This document shows positions 1-12,121 of a stretch of 64,000 nucleotides of DNA, piece after piece. The DNA comes from Ectobius pallidus (lineage: Eukaryota; Arthropoda; Insecta; Blattodea; Ectobiidae), in assembly GCA_964059195.1 (NCBI GenBank), contig CAXKWD010000004.1, positions 121,244,043-121,308,042 of the forward strand. Direction: 5' to 3'. Below the pieces are notes generated by a model. It did no database searches. It had not been told where the DNA came from and was given only the letters and a program-made list of their open reading frames with translations. How positions within the stretch are numbered: the first letter of the stretch is position 1; each line of letters starts with the position of its first letter. The position numbers and the translations under genes are program-made.

Positions 1-8
1 TAATCAAC

Positions 9-245
9 GTGAAAGCAGCAATATCTACCATGCAACCTGAAGAACAAAACAACGTAAGGCAGAAATTAGCTGCCAAAATCAAAGAGACCCACATAAACAA
101 TAAACAACAACCTAACCTGACAACCAAGCATTTTGTTAAAAGTTTTGAAAGAGAATTCTATACCACTCATGGTCTGTACTTAAATAGTTACAGCAAAGCA
201 AAAATTGTAGAGGTAATTGCCAAGACCATGCATACCACGGTCTAG
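9..245 (+). pseudogene. C-terminal end of a LINE ORF1 SGNH-esterase domain (fragment)
   Basis: The 78-codon frame is truncated at the window edge. It carries FYTTHGLYLN near residues 50-60, which corresponds to the TTHGLHCN block that closes the esterase in the LINE at 39248-40336. In SGNH/GDSL hydrolases this region holds the catalytic His (DxxH block). Endonuclease-like scraps follow on the same strand, so I read it as the 3' end of ORF1 of a CR1-type LINE. The assignment rests on similarity to the second copy in this window and on family knowledge. It is not a functional gene. Confidence 0.55.
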
Positions 246-299
246 GCCTAATGTAATTTCTCTACCACCTCAAAACCAGGGAAACCAACATGTGAACCT

Positions 300-498
300 G
301 TAGAAAGGGTAAAGATTAAACAGTACAGACAAAAAGCACAACATAGTTATAATCAAGGTCTCAGAATTTTTATCAAAATATTGAGTCTGTATCTAATAAA
401 ACAGTTAGTGTTTTTAACAGAGCATGGATTAAATTGTGAACAAATCTAAGCAAATGGAATAAAAAAAGTATACCCTAGTACCTGAATTCAGTAGAAGC
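300..498 (+). pseudogene. LINE endonuclease N-terminal remnant, part 1
   Basis: Reading across frames, this stretch encodes a TEHGLN block around 420-440, matching the TEHWL motif of LINE endonucleases (the catalytic Glu region). It lies just downstream of the ORF1 fragment. Stops and frameshifts are frequent. The small TIR element at 499-1006 interrupts it and the reading resumes afterwards. Confidence 0.4.
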
Positions 499-1006
499 TA
501 GGGTGGCCATTTCTAAAATGTCAGAAAGGAGGACACATATTTTCGGTAATCCAGCATAGTATAACTTCGGGCATGGGCGGCTGGACAGTAGATATTACAT
601 GGTATAACCGTGACTAATTTTACTTAATAACTGCAATTTATATCAAATAAATGATTATTCACTGCAAGAAGGGATTTTCATCTCTATTTATGAATGTACA
701 ATACAGTGCAATGAATGTACAATACAAATGGAGACCTGAACAACAATCAACAACGGCCAACGCCACGTACTGCTCCAAACAAATGATAGTACGCTATCAT
801 CGTATGGACAAGCGTGCCAACCTTAGGAATAGATTCCTTGGCAGGAACGTACGGGAAAATACAAATTTTATTAATACGCTTTACCGATCCATCAGAGTCT
901 CGAAAAGGGGGACAAATCAACGTCCGGCATAAAGCCACGCCGGATGGAGGACTGCTTAGCCAAAAGTCTTACAGTCCGGCCAAAAGCCGGACGTCTGGCC
1001 ACCCTA
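499..1006. mobile_element. MITE (hAT-type), 508 bp, with 8-bp TSD
   Basis: Terminal inverted repeats TAGGGTGGCCA (left) and TGGCCACCCTA (right) are flanked on both sides by the 8-bp direct repeat GTAGAAGC (491-498 and 1007-1014). An 8-bp target-site duplication is the hAT signature. The interior has no transposase; short frames inside it are not coding. The right end also has a GGCC-rich palindromic stretch (about 975-1000). It interrupts the endonuclease remnant of a LINE, so it is the younger insertion. Confidence 0.85.
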
Positions 1007-1014
1007 GTAGAAGC

Positions 1015-1640
1015 AAACATAAGGGAGGTGGAGTAGACATATTTGTTTAGAATAGCTAGGCCTAGATATGAAAAATATCCAAGAAATTAGCAGTTATTCG
1101 ATTGAGATGACAATAGAAATTACTGCCATCAAAATGTCAATGCAAAACCAACATATCAATGTAGGGATTTTACCAAATGCATTGGTCTCAGAATTTGTCA
1201 CTCAACTTGAGAAACCTTACAATGAAGGACAAAAAGTTAACTGTAGGCCTACTAATCAATATAAATTCTAATCCCTCTAACAAAGACTACACAAGCTTGA
1301 AAGACATAATGTTTTTAACATAATAGACACAGTACACTCACCAACCGGAATCACCAAAAATACAGCCACTAAAATAGACGAAAGGTGGAACTACTATTTT
1401 AATAAAGCCTGCCCACTAGTCAAAAGAAAAAGTAATAGAAAGCCTTGAAAATTAAAACTTCCCAAAGAAGTTGTTAAAAGTCGTGATAAAATGAAAGATA
1501 TGTACCTATACATTTTATCATAGCATAGGATCACTGCACTACAGAAGCAAATACAACTGTATAAAAAAAAAAGGATACCAACAAGCATTAACGAACCTGA
1601 AATCAACATACTACAGTGAACAGTGTAGAGGGTTTTTTAT
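1015..1640 (+). pseudogene. LINE endonuclease remnant, part 2
   Basis: Immediately after the MITE the frame reads KGGGVDIFV, matching the GGG(V/A)xIYV strand of LINE endonucleases. Heavily decayed sequence continues to about 1640 with many stops and no clear SDH motif. Together with 9-498 it forms one 5'-truncated LINE relic. The boundary at 1640 is uncertain. Confidence 0.4.
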
Positions 1641-2379
1641 GAGGCCCTAATTAATAACTTCATATGAAAAGAAATATTACCAATGATATGGGTATCAAAA
1701 TAGTTCACGATAAAAGGGGATATTGAGAAATATATTCAAATAAAACAAATTAAGAATATTAATCACACAAATGAAATAATAAATTATTCCAATTGCCATA
1801 CAGTAATTTGCAATAAGAAAGGAATAACTTATTAGGATTATCATCAGAATTCGCTTCAGAAGACCTACACAGAACTTGACTTTTCCTCAGCTATTGTTTG
1901 AAGGTAGAGCTTTGTAACATAGGTAATAAGTAGTCCTTTAGAAAGTCAGAATATAATAACTCTAAGTACAGTGAGTCCCACGCAAGAGTTGGCCAATCAT
2001 GCGGGCTTCTGTGTTGTGGCGGGCACAGCTCCAACTCCCGAGTGATCAGGTGAAATATCTATGCAAATAAAGCCGCGAGCGGTCTAATGGTTCAGGTTCT
2101 CATATTTACAGTTGGAATTACAATGAAAATAACCACGTACCTCATCACAAGAGATGTCAGAAATCTTCACATTGCAGCCACACAACATTGGCATTTTTTC
2201 AGGAAATTTCCTTTCATGCACATAAGTTCAGCTTCCGAGATAAGAGTTAATTTCTCTTGTGATATTGTTTTAAGTTCTTCTAATGTATGGGAAATTGACC
2301 TATACACTTTATTTTTCAAGTTCTCCATAAATAATAGTCACATACTGTCTTTCTTCTCCTTCTAAGTTAAGGTTTCTTT
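1641..2379. other. A+T-rich spacer without a recognised gene
   Basis: No frame resembles a known protein. A less A+T-rich patch at about 1975-2090 (cgcaagagttggcc, gccgcgagcggtc) does not match tRNA or SINE promoter boxes well enough to call. The 3' end probably contains the start of the LINE that follows. Confidence 0.5.
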
Positions 2380-2459
2380 CTTCTAGTTCTAGCAGTTAGC
2401 AGTTGAAGAGTGAGGACGTGTATCAAAGCTCTCTGAATCGTTCTACAAATTCGCGCCGG

Positions 2460-2912
2460 ATGACAGGGGAAAGTGTACCGGATACTAGTGCGGGAAGGTC
2501 CTGCAAGCTTTGTAAATCTAAAGTATCAAATGGTTATAAATGCTGCAACTGTAATAATGTTTTTCATTCAAGATGTGCGAATTTAACCAGTAATCTGATA
2601 GTTGTGGATGAAGAGACAGTGAAATGCTGCGAAGAGGTTAGTGAACGTATTAATACTGATGACGCTGATTTGTGTGAAGCTTTGAAACAATATGTGGACA
2701 GCAATAACAAGATTGATATTAAATTAATTAATTATATCTTAAATCAGAAAGATCACATTATTTGCGAACTCAAAGAAAGAGTTAATATTCTAAATAGGCA
2801 TGTTGAACTACTAACAACAGTTAACCTGAAACTTGAGAAGGACTTAAGTCATGTAAACGTGACTAAAGATCATCAGCAAGGTTTTATAGACTCCAGAGGG
2901 GAAATCCATTAG
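2460..2912 (+). pseudogene. LINE A ORF1, N-terminal part: PHD-type zinc finger plus coiled coil
   Basis: I place the start at the ATG at 2460 (MTGESVPDTS); the open frame upstream has no ATG. Near residues 14-45 a Cys-rich motif, CKLC-x-CCNC-x-FHSRC, resembles a PHD finger, a module that reads histone tails. A heptad-like stretch follows (about residues 95-140: KERVNILNRHVELL...), as expected for ORF1p oligomerisation. A stop at 2910-2912 ends the frame, but LINE-like sequence continues in another frame, so a frameshift has broken ORF1. ORF1 proteins bind their own RNA and assist reverse transcription. Confidence 0.7.
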
Positions 2913-3400
2913 CGAGAGTCAGTAAACCGCATGAGGGCTCCAATGCACCAAAGAAAACAAGTGCTAAAGCAGTAAGAAATGACAAATTTCTAGAGGATAA
3001 ACAAATTGTGAATCAGAGTGACAGTACTGAATTAACTCAAGACGGTCAAACCGAACTTTGGACGGATGTAGTGCGTAAGAAGAGGCAGACGATAGTGGGT
3101 ACGAGTACTGGTAATGTAAACAGTTCCGTTAAGATATCAGGTGTTCCCAAATTAGTCCCGTTACATGTCTACAGACTGGCACCGGAAACCAAGCTGGAAG
3201 CTGTGTTAGAGTTTATAAAATCGCATTTTCCTGAGGCGGTAGGGACCAAGTTGACTTCGAGACACCCCGACGAGTATACGTCATTTAAAATTAGCGTCAA
3301 GGAAGAGCATCTTCAGGTGGCTTCAGACCCCAATATATGGCCAGAAAACGCTTGTGTTAGACGTTTTTTTCAGACAAGCAGGAGGATCAATACAGGTTAA
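2913..3400 (+). pseudogene. LINE A ORF1, C-terminal nucleic-acid-binding part
   Basis: The open stretch (clean from 3008) has a conserved ORF1 C-terminal pattern: VPLHVYRLAPETKLEAVLEF, then SHFPEA, then TSFKISVKEEHL. In insect Jockey/CR1-type LINEs this forms an RRM-like domain. It follows the PHD/coiled-coil part after a frame change at about 2900 and ends about 65 bp before the endonuclease frame, the normal ORF1-ORF2 spacing. Confidence 0.65.
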
Positions 3401-3465
3401 AGACATTACAGGCTAGTTCCCTGCCTTCAGACAGGCCCAAAGGAATCAAAGCTTTATGCCTAAAT

Positions 3466-4273
3466 GTGCAATCTATCTTGAATAAAATCAACGAACTTGA
3501 TATCTTTTTAAACTGTGGTGAATATATAGCGTTCTGTGTCAATGAACATTGGCTAAATAAATATAATTACTTTCTAGTCAAATTTACCGGTTATATTTGT
3601 GCATCTATATTTTACAGAACCAGTGTGAAAAATGGGGGTGTAGCCATATATTTACAATCTGAAATCAAATTCAAAGAACTGAATGTGAAGAGATTTTGTA
3701 TTGAAAAAACCTTTGAAGTGGTTGCTGTGACCTTGATCGATTTCAATATAATTTTGGTATCTATATATAGGTCACCTAGTGGAGATTTAAATATGTTTTT
3801 CAATAATTTGGATAAATTACTTATCTTTTTAAACATTTTAAACTTACAAATGGTACTCTGTGGTGATTGGAACATTGACATAAATGTGAATTCAGATATT
3901 TCAGCAAAGTTTTTAAATATTTTGAGAACAGCGAATTGTCACTGTAGCAATTTTGCTCCAACTAGAGGAAAATCTTGTTTAGACAATGCTATAAGTAATC
4001 TCCCAAAACATAAAATTCGTACAGAGGTGGTACCAGTCCCTTTCTCAGATCACGAGGGTTTAGATATAACCTTTTTCTTGAAAAATGATATTGAGAAAGG
4101 AGGAACAACGTGCGCAGTCAACAGACGTAGTTTTAGTGAATACAATTTGTTAAATTTTAAAACATTTTTGCATAATTGGGACTGGAGTCAACTCTATACA
4201 GATCAAGAGAATGTTTGTAACTTTGATACTTTTATGAATGTTTATAAGTATGGTTTTGATATGTGTTTCCCGG
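3466..4273 (+). pseudogene. LINE A ORF2 endonuclease domain (split by BEL insertion)
   Basis: This is an apurinic-type endonuclease/exonuclease/phosphatase domain that nicks target DNA for target-primed reverse transcription. Visible motifs in order: LNVQS (Asn), VNEHWLN (Glu), GGVAIYL, VSIYRSPSG, GDWNIDIN (Asp/Asn), LDNAISN and FSDHEGLD (catalytic SDH). All key catalytic residues seem present. Coding is cut at 4273 after MCFP; the last codons of the open frame (to 4299) belong to the inserted LTR. The remaining ORF2 lies at 12122-14054. Confidence 0.8.
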
Positions 4274-5899
4274 TGTATAATTACACAAAACTTGGATAGC
4301 CAAACCATAGGCCTAAATTACGACATCACATTAAAGTCATTTTATTGTAGATATTTCCACATTTATGTTCAGACTTAATATTCAACACGTAGATTGCGAT
4401 TCTGAACTTAGTTTTGTATAATCTATCATAATTAATATTACTCAATCTAAATAAGATAGTTTGTAAGAAACATAACCCCACTTTTAAACGTGCATATTCA
4501 CGTTTGATATTTATGTTACACGGACTTTAGAATAATGTTAAAGTGTCTGGTATCATACTCACAGCCTCACATATTTAATATTGTTCCTTTAAAACCATTA
4601 TTTGTTTATTAAAAGAAATAAATAGTTATTACATGTTTGTTTCGCTTGGTGATATTCTTTTGTTATTGTGGAATCGTTCGTGAGCGTACTTCGATTTGAC
4701 AATATATCGATACTGACTCGCTTCGATTTTCAATGCTGCCAATTTCCAACAAAAAACTCATATAGTTGTCTCATACAAATATGCAAGTTTTTATTATTAA
4801 ATAGATTTTTTATATAATGTTTATATTTGATTTATACTTTAAATCCATGGTGTTATTGTCCATTCTATTTGTTAGTATTTTTTCACGTCAAATTTACTTG
4901 TGACGCATTTTCTTACAAATATAATTTTGCTAAGTTTATTGGGGATTTCCCTTTTAAAGTCAGTACAATGTTCAAAGCATTCATTTAGTTTAGTTCACAC
5001 GTCGTGTCTCAAGAAAGCAGACGTTGGTTCTCATTCACTCCTGTTTTGGGAAATTATTTCTCAATAACATCAATCATCATCAGCCTTCAGTATCCAAGGA
5101 ACTGGAAGCGTGAACTACTACTACAATCTTCAATCCAGCAGGATTTAATTTTCAACTTTAACTCATCAATTTCAGATAAGAAATTTGATTACTAACATCA
5201 CTCAAACAATAGCGTTGCGTGGGCACGCTTAATATATCTTGTTAAGTTACTTCTTATATCTACTAATTGAAGAAAATCTTCAATTTCACATCTACTTTTA
5301 ATTGAACCTAATTTCAATTAATTAAAAACTAATTTCTACAGTGAAGAAGGAACTTCACAAACTTTCTTTGTTTCGCTTGGTGACGCTCAGCATAGGCACG
5401 CCAAGGTGACGTCATATAGACGCCTGCAATTTCAACATATCCGTTTTCCTTTGTGAACATTTTCCAAACACATTTTCAAAGTGTTTTACTTATATATCTA
5501 ACTTCAGGATTTATAGACAATCAATACATTACACATTACACATTATTAAGTGTAATTTATTACTTTAAGAAATATTTCATCATAATTAATTTATAAACAT
5601 TATTTTGGAACTTTAACTTCAACTTCAGTACAAACTGCTACAGTTTTAATTATCATCATCAGCATCAAGAAATTTCATCTCTTCAAGATCTTCCATTCTT
5701 CAAGCATCAATTTCTACAATCTTTCAGTGTATATTATAATCTCAGTTTTTAGTGTTAAAATAAATATCATTTATTCACCAGAAGGTTACAAATTCTTGTT
5801 CTTTCATGTATAGGCAAGGCGAAGGTTTCAGAACTTTACAGTCCACTCTTACCTAATTCCATTTCCAATCTACCATTTCATCTACTAGCCTCCTATACA
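4274..5899 (+). repeat. 5' LTR of the BEL/Pao element
   Basis: TGT...ACA boundaries match 10496-12121 base for base in all the lines compared by eye, at a constant offset of 6,222. A short open frame within each LTR (5004-5195 and 11226-11417) lacks ATG initiation and is not considered a gene. Two copies of a tttcgcttggtga motif (about 4640 and 5370) occur inside the LTR. Confidence 0.92.
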
Positions 5900-5925
5900 T
5901 TTGGTCCTTTCCGAACCGGGATCTG
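5900..5925 (+). promoter_or_regulatory. Primer-binding site, possibly tRNA-Tyr type
   Basis: Directly after the 5' LTR the sequence reads tTTGGTCCTTTCCGAACCGGG. It starts TGG (complement of CCA) and contains the complement of a T-loop GGTTCGG. It resembles the complement of an insect tRNA-Tyr 3' end with about two extra bases; the tRNA identity is tentative. Confidence 0.45.
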
Positions 5926-6300
5926 TCCCATAGTGACCTATGGAACTTAAAAATCTATCTATCTTCTTATAAGTGGTCCTCCGAAAATATTTCCTAATTT
6001 TTTCTGAAACCTGCGGGCAAGAATTTGTAACGTAAGGTAAGTCAAAACCATTCTCCTGGCACGACCAGTATTTGAGAAATACAGTAGACACAGTGAAAAA
6101 GGGTTTCACAACACCTACTCATTTATGTTGCATGAACACAAACACAAACACAGTGAAAAAGTGTAACACAACATACCACACATTATTTTGTACTAAAAAT
6201 CTTGAAGTTTCTTTTCTTTATTCAATCTTAAAACGCGGGCAAAATTGCACAATTAATTTAATTTCAATTTCATCAAATAAGCTCAACTTGAATTATCAAA

Positions 6301-9300
6301 ATGACTACTTTAGAGCAAACCCTTGCAGCTTTCAGAGCGAAGCGCGCTCCAGTAAAGGCAAGAATCACACGTCTTTGCAACCTCATACCTCAACTACTTG
6401 TAAATGATGAAGCGACCTATAATGATCTCTCAGATAGGAAAGCTAACCTAACACAACTCGTTGCTAGATTTGAAGATGTTCAGACTAACATAGAAGAGTT
6501 AGACTTTTCAGATGTAGAACAGGCATATAGAGAGGAAGTAGAAAATTCTATTCTTAAAGCCACGTCATATATAAATAAACTAGAAACTAGTTATCTTAAA
6601 TCTAAGGCTGATAAAGCCACTCAGCAAAAAATCAATCACATCAACAGGCTACATCGCCAGTTCATGTCCTATGCTCAATCTATTCATGAGTTTGAAATTC
6701 AAAATGAAGCAAATTTTCATGAAGCAATCAGTATGAGAACCATGTTTCTCCATTTATTTGATGCATATGAAGACTCAGCTTTGCAAGTCACCCCTGATGA
6801 TTTTCAAGACATAGATGTGCAGAGGCGAGAAATTGAAATAGCTTATCATCGAGCATTAGGTTTTCTTGATTCTTTAATCTCACAAAATAAGCCAAACTAT
6901 CAGCCAGAAAAATCACTTTCAAGGCACTCTTCAAGCAAAGGTTCTCATCATGCAGAGCCTCAAACAATTCTTCCGAAACTCCCAGAAATAAAACTCCCTC
7001 AATTTGATGGCAATCCAATAGCTTGGGTAGAATTTAGGGATACTTTCACATCACTTATTCTAAGTAATAAACATATTACTAATATTGATAAATTTCAATA
7101 TTTGAAATCATGCCTCACCACAGAAACACTCTGTATAATTCAGAATATTCCAGTGTCAGATGCCACATTTGAAGTTGCATGGAAAACACTTACGGAACGT
7201 TTTGACAATGATAGATTAATCATGAACACGCATTTGGATCATTTGTTTACTGCGCCTACTATTGAACGGGACTCAGCAAATTCTCTCCAAAAATTTCTTG
7301 ACCATTTTGTAAGTACGATGCACGCTCTCCAGTCCTTAAAGACTGATGTCAACCTAACAGACTTAATTGTCTCCAAGCTAATCTTAGATAGATTACCTCC
7401 AGCCTTCATTAAAGAATGGGAAAGTTCTATCAAACCCAATCAATTACCCACATTAAGTGAATTATTTGGTTTCCTAGAGTCGAAAGTGAGAGTCCTTCAG
7501 ATGACAAGTTTAGCGATAGGATCTCAAGCTAAAGCTAATTCTACAAACAACACTAATTCTACACACAATCGCCCCCCTCAAAAACCTGCTACTAATAATA
7601 ATGTTGTTTCAAATAACAGCAATCAAAATAATCACAACAACTCCAGAACGTATAATTCACGTCCTCTTTGTATTTGCTGCAGGCAAAATGTTATCCATGA
7701 ATTGTATCAATGTGACAATTTCAAAACGATGTCTCATGAGCAAAGAATGCGATTCGTCAATACTCATAAAGCATGTCAAGTATGCCTTCAAACTAAAGGT
7801 CATAGTAGTGTATGCGGCGTATTCAAATGCCACATTTGTGGTGAAAGACATAGTACAATGCTTCACAATTCTAATCAGCGGTCAAACGCACAACCAAATA
7901 ATGTAACACGCATGCTGCACCTTCCTTCAATACCAGACCCCCCAAAATGTCTGCATCCCACTGCATTAATTATTGTGGAAGACATAAATGGTAAACCTGT
8001 AGAAGCAACAGCCCTGTTAGACACTGGTTCTAGTTGCAACTTAATAACTAATCGCTTATTCAACAAATTAAGGTTGAAAGCTTTACCCAAAAGAGTGCCA
8101 CTTCAAGGCATCTTAGAGTCTCAAGCTCATATGCACAAGACTACAAACATCAAAATCAAGTCAAGAACTACGCTATGGAATTATGATACACAGGCTATTG
8201 TAATTCCAGAAATTTCTGCCAGCCAACTGCCAGATAATTACATTGATATTAGAAATTGGCAAATTCCAGCCAATCTCCCCCTAGCTAACCCAAATTTCAA
8301 CACACCACAGTGTGTTGACTTACTCTTAGGAGTAGAAGTTTATTCACAAATAATGCAGGATGGCATAATCAGTGCTCCTGATCATCCCACAATTCAGAAT
8401 TCTCAGTTAGGATGGACCTTTTCTGGAAGGTTACCATCACTTAACGCTTCTAGGCAAATGCATTTAACCTCAAGTCATCAAGATGACAATTTCTATCAAT
8501 CTAGCAATGACAATGTCAGACGACTTGTCAATTCTTCTTCTCCAAGGCGATTCAAAGGAAATCGCACAAATCAAACTGTTAATGCCAATGCAAATAATGA
8601 TAAACAATATTCTGCATTTTTAAATGTTGATCAATCAATAAACAATCAACTGTCTAAGTTTTGGGAACTCGAAAGTGTAGCCAATAGTGCACCTTTCCCT
8701 CAAAACACACACTGTGAAACATACTTCACAGAAACTACCACAAGAGATCTTGACGAAAGATATGTCGTCAAGCTTCCCTTCAATGCCCCACCAGAATCAA
8801 TAGATAACACACAAGCTATCTCAGAACCACTACCAGAAGTCAAGGTAGTAGCTCACATCACTACTGTTGATAGTACCTTTCAATCTTGGTTTTCCAAGTT
8901 TTCTTACTTAAAATCTCTCCGCATTATGGGTTATGTATTAAGATTCATACATAATGCAAAACCTAATAACAAACGCCTTAGTGGATCTTTATCTCCTGAT
9001 GAGATAACAAGTTCAATGCACTGCTGTGTAAAAAATGTCCAGCGTCAGGCATACGCTGAAGAAATAGGACTATTGTCAGCTGGAAAGGAAATTCCAACCT
9101 CCAGTAAAATTCTTAATTTATGCCCATTCTTGGATTCTGACAACATCCTACGTGTTGGCGGACGATTAGAAAGATCTAATCTTCCATTTGAATCAAAACA
9201 TCAAATGCTATTGCCATGTGATCATGATTTCACAAAGCATTTAATTCACTATACACATTTTCAACTGTATCACGCAGGACCACAACTTATTATTGCTCAT

Positions 9301-9600
9301 CTCAGAGAAAGATTCTGGATTCCTTCAATCAGAAGAATAATAAGATCTGTAATAGGAAAATGTAACACATGTTTCCGCTTTAAAGCACAGCCCTTTCAAC
9401 AAAAAATGGCTGACTTGCCTGCCGCCAGAATAACTCCAATACCACCATTTACAAATGTTAGTTTAGATTATGCAGGCCCATTTACAATAAAGTATGGTGG
9501 TCCAAGATCTAAAATTACTACCAAGTCATATATTGCTCTCTTCGTGTGCATGTCCACAAAGGCAGTACACTTAGAGTTTAGTAACCACACTTACTTCTAA
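6301..9600 (+). pseudogene. BEL/Pao gag-protease-integrase polyprotein with internal RT/RNase H deletion
   Basis: The ATG at 6301 opens a 1,099-codon frame. Order: coiled-coil gag N-terminus; DUF1759-type gag (LPQFDGNPIAWVEFRDTF, about residues 225-245); asparagine-rich linker (about 400-450); zinc-knuckle region with CICC, CQVC and CHICGERH blocks (about 457-525); aspartic protease DTGSS at residues 574-578; the strand RYVVKLPFN (about 820) that normally leads into the RT; then directly the post-RNase H linker, integrase HHCC zinc finger (HYTHFQLYH / CNTC) and first core Asp (LDYAGPF, residue 1056). The 600-700 residues of RT/RNase H are missing without breaking the frame. A one-base shift near 9580 then ends the frame; integrase continues at 9602. 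Confidence 0.88.
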
Positions 9601-9601
9601 A

Positions 9602-10369
9602 GCATTTCTAGCTGCTCTGTCTAGGTTTACTAGCCGCAGAAGCATTCCCCATTCGATTACATCCGACAACGGAACAACTTTCGTTGGAGCTTGTAATGAT
9701 TTGAGACAGTTGAGTGACTTATTGTCATCTTCTGAATTTCAAAATACTGTTAAAGATGCTACCTCACATCTTAGCCTTAACTGGCATTTTTTACCGCCTT
9801 ACTCTCCTCATATGGGTGGACTGCATGAAGCTGCAGTGCGCTCAGTCAAACATCACCTGAAGCGAATGGCTTCAGATCTTACTCTCACCTACGAAGAGCT
9901 ATCGACTTTGTTGATACAAATCGAAGCTATCCTTAATTCACGACCATTGCTCTCACTTCATGCAGAGATCGATGACTTCCAATATTTGTCTCCAGGACAT
10001 TTTCTTGTGGGCAAACCACTTATTTCATTGCCATCTCCAGACTTGTCTGGAAGCTACACATTACGCTCTCAGTGGAAAACACTGCATAACTTTACTGTTG
10101 ATTTGTGGAAGAAATGGTCTTCTGACTATCTTCACACACTCCAAAGGCGTTCCAAATGGAGCTCTAAATCTCACAATGTATCCATTGGTACACCAGTACT
10201 TCTCATTGAAGATAATGTGCCACCCTTTAAATGGATTTTAGGCATAGTTGATCAAATTCACCCTGGATCTGACGGTCTCGTAAGAGTAGCTACTGTCAGA
10301 ACTTCTTCAGGTCAATATAAAAGACCAATAGTAAAACTCGCCCCTCTTCCCATAAATGGAGAAGATTAA
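9602..10369 (+). pseudogene. BEL/Pao integrase C-terminal half and terminal domain
   Basis: In the next frame this completes the integrase: SDNGTTF carries the second catalytic Asp (9664), GGLHEAAV the catalytic Glu (9827-9829), and a BEL-type C-terminal domain follows (PGHFLVGKPL, WKKWSSDYLHTLQRRSKW, PPFKWILGIV; DUF5641-like) and ends at TAA 10367-10369. All three D,D,E residues are present across the two frames, so a single frameshift near 9580 separates this from the upstream polyprotein. About 125 bp remain before the 3' LTR. Confidence 0.85.
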
Positions 10370-10495
10370 TTATACTTAATAAATTGTATATAATTTAAAA
10401 TTGTTTTTTGGTAGAACCTTTAAATAATTATAGTTTTGTTCCATTATACATTCTTTTTGTTTGAATAATTATTTGCATAATTATTGCGGGCAATA

Positions 10496-12121
10496 TGTAT
10501 AATTACACAAAACTTGGATAGCCAAACCATAGGCCTAAATTACGACATCACATTAAAGTCATTTTATTGTAGATATTTCCACATTTATGTTCAGACTTAA
10601 TATTCAACACGTAGATTGCGATTCTGAACTTAGTTTTGTATAATCTATCATAATTAATATTACTCAATCTAAATAAGATAGTTTGTAAGAAACATAACCC
10701 CACTTTTAAACGTGCATATTCACGTTTGATATTTATGTTACACGGACTTTAGAATAATGTTAAAGTGTCTGGTATCATACTCACAGCCTCACATATTTAA
10801 TATTGTTCCTTTAAAACCATTATTTGTTTATTAAAAGAAATAAATAGTTATTACATGTTTGTTTCGCTTGGTGATATTCTTTTGTTATTGTGGAATCGTT
10901 CGTGAGCGTACTTCGATTTGACAATATATCGATACTGACTCGCTTCGATTTTCAATGCTGCCAATTTCCAACAAAAAACTCATATAGTTGTCTCATACAA
11001 ATATGCAAGTTTTTATTATTAAATAGATTTTTTATATAATGTTTATATTTGATTTATACTTTAAATCCATGGTGTTATTGTCCATTCTATTTGTTAGTAT
11101 TTTTTCACGTCAAATTTACTTGTGACGCATTTTCTTACAAATATAATTTTGCTAAGTTTATTGGGGATTTCCCTTTTAAAGTCAGTACAATGTTCAAAGC
11201 ATTCATTTAGTTTAGTTCACACGTCGTGTCTCAAGAAAGCAGACGTTGGTTCTCATTCACTCCTGTTTTGGGAAATTATTTCTCAATAACATCAATCATC
11301 ATCAGCCTTCAGTATCCAAGGAACTGGAAGCGTGAACTACTACTACAATCTTCAATCCAGCAGGATTTAATTTTCAACTTTAACTCATCAATTTCAGATA
11401 AGAAATTTGATTACTAACATCACTCAAACAATAGCGTTGCGTGGGCACGCTTAATATATCTTGTTAAGTTACTTCTTATATCTACTAATTGAAGAAAATC
11501 TTCAATTTCACATCTACTTTTAATTGAACCTAATTTCAATTAATTAAAAACTAATTTCTACAGTGAAGAAGGAACTTCACAAACTTTCTTTGTTTCGCTT
11601 GGTGACGCTCAGCATAGGCACGCCAAGGTGACGTCATATAGACGCCTGCAATTTCAACATATCCGTTTTCCTTTGTGAACATTTTCCAAACACATTTTCA
11701 AAGTGTTTTACTTATATATCTAACTTCAGGATTTATAGACAATCAATACATTACACATTACACATTATTAAGTGTAATTTATTACTTTAAGAAATATTTC
11801 ATCATAATTAATTTATAAACATTATTTTGGAACTTTAACTTCAACTTCAGTACAAACTGCTACAGTTTTAATTATCATCATCAGCATCAAGAAATTTCAT
11901 CTCTTCAAGATCTTCCATTCTTCAAGCATCAATTTCTACAATCTTTCAGTGTATATTATAATCTCAGTTTTTAGTGTTAAAATAAATATCATTTATTCAC
12001 CAGAAGGTTACAAATTCTTGTTCTTTCATGTATAGGCAAGGCGAAGGTTTCAGAACTTTACAGTCCACTCTTACCTAATTCCATTTCCAATCTACCATTT
12101 CATCTACTAGCCTCCTATACA
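10496..12121 (+). repeat. 3' LTR of the BEL/Pao element
   Basis: Same 1,626-bp length and boundaries as the 5' LTR. It is preceded by a short gcgggcaata stretch rather than a clear polypurine tract. The LINE A coding sequence resumes at 12122. Confidence 0.92.

Larger units (their letters stand above)
2380..4273 (+). mobile_element. Non-LTR retrotransposon (LINE A), 5' part
   Basis: It contains ORF1 (PHD finger, coiled coil, RRM-like C-terminal domain) and the N-terminal endonuclease of ORF2. It stops abruptly at 4273, where the BEL/Pao element is inserted, and continues at 12122 with the missing linker and reverse transcriptase. The architecture suits the Jockey/CR1 supergroup; I do not assign a clade. 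The 5' boundary (about 2380) is approximate, and no convincing TSD was seen. Confidence 0.8.
4274..12121 (+). mobile_element. BEL/Pao LTR retrotransposon, RT-deleted, inserted in LINE A
   Basis: The 7,848-bp element is bounded by direct LTRs of equal length (1,626 bp each) that begin TGTATAA and end TATACA. Flanks are CCCGG (4269-4273) and CCCCG (12122-12126), a 5-bp duplication with one mismatch, as expected for BEL/Pao. The internal region encodes gag, protease and integrase but no reverse transcriptase/RNase H. Because I saw no LTR difference by eye, the insertion is young, although the copy cannot replicate on its own. Confidence 0.9.

Noticed and set aside
5004..5195. 63-codon frame, present identically at 11226-11417
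   Set aside because: It starts at GTG, lies inside both LTRs, and appears twice only because the LTRs are identical.
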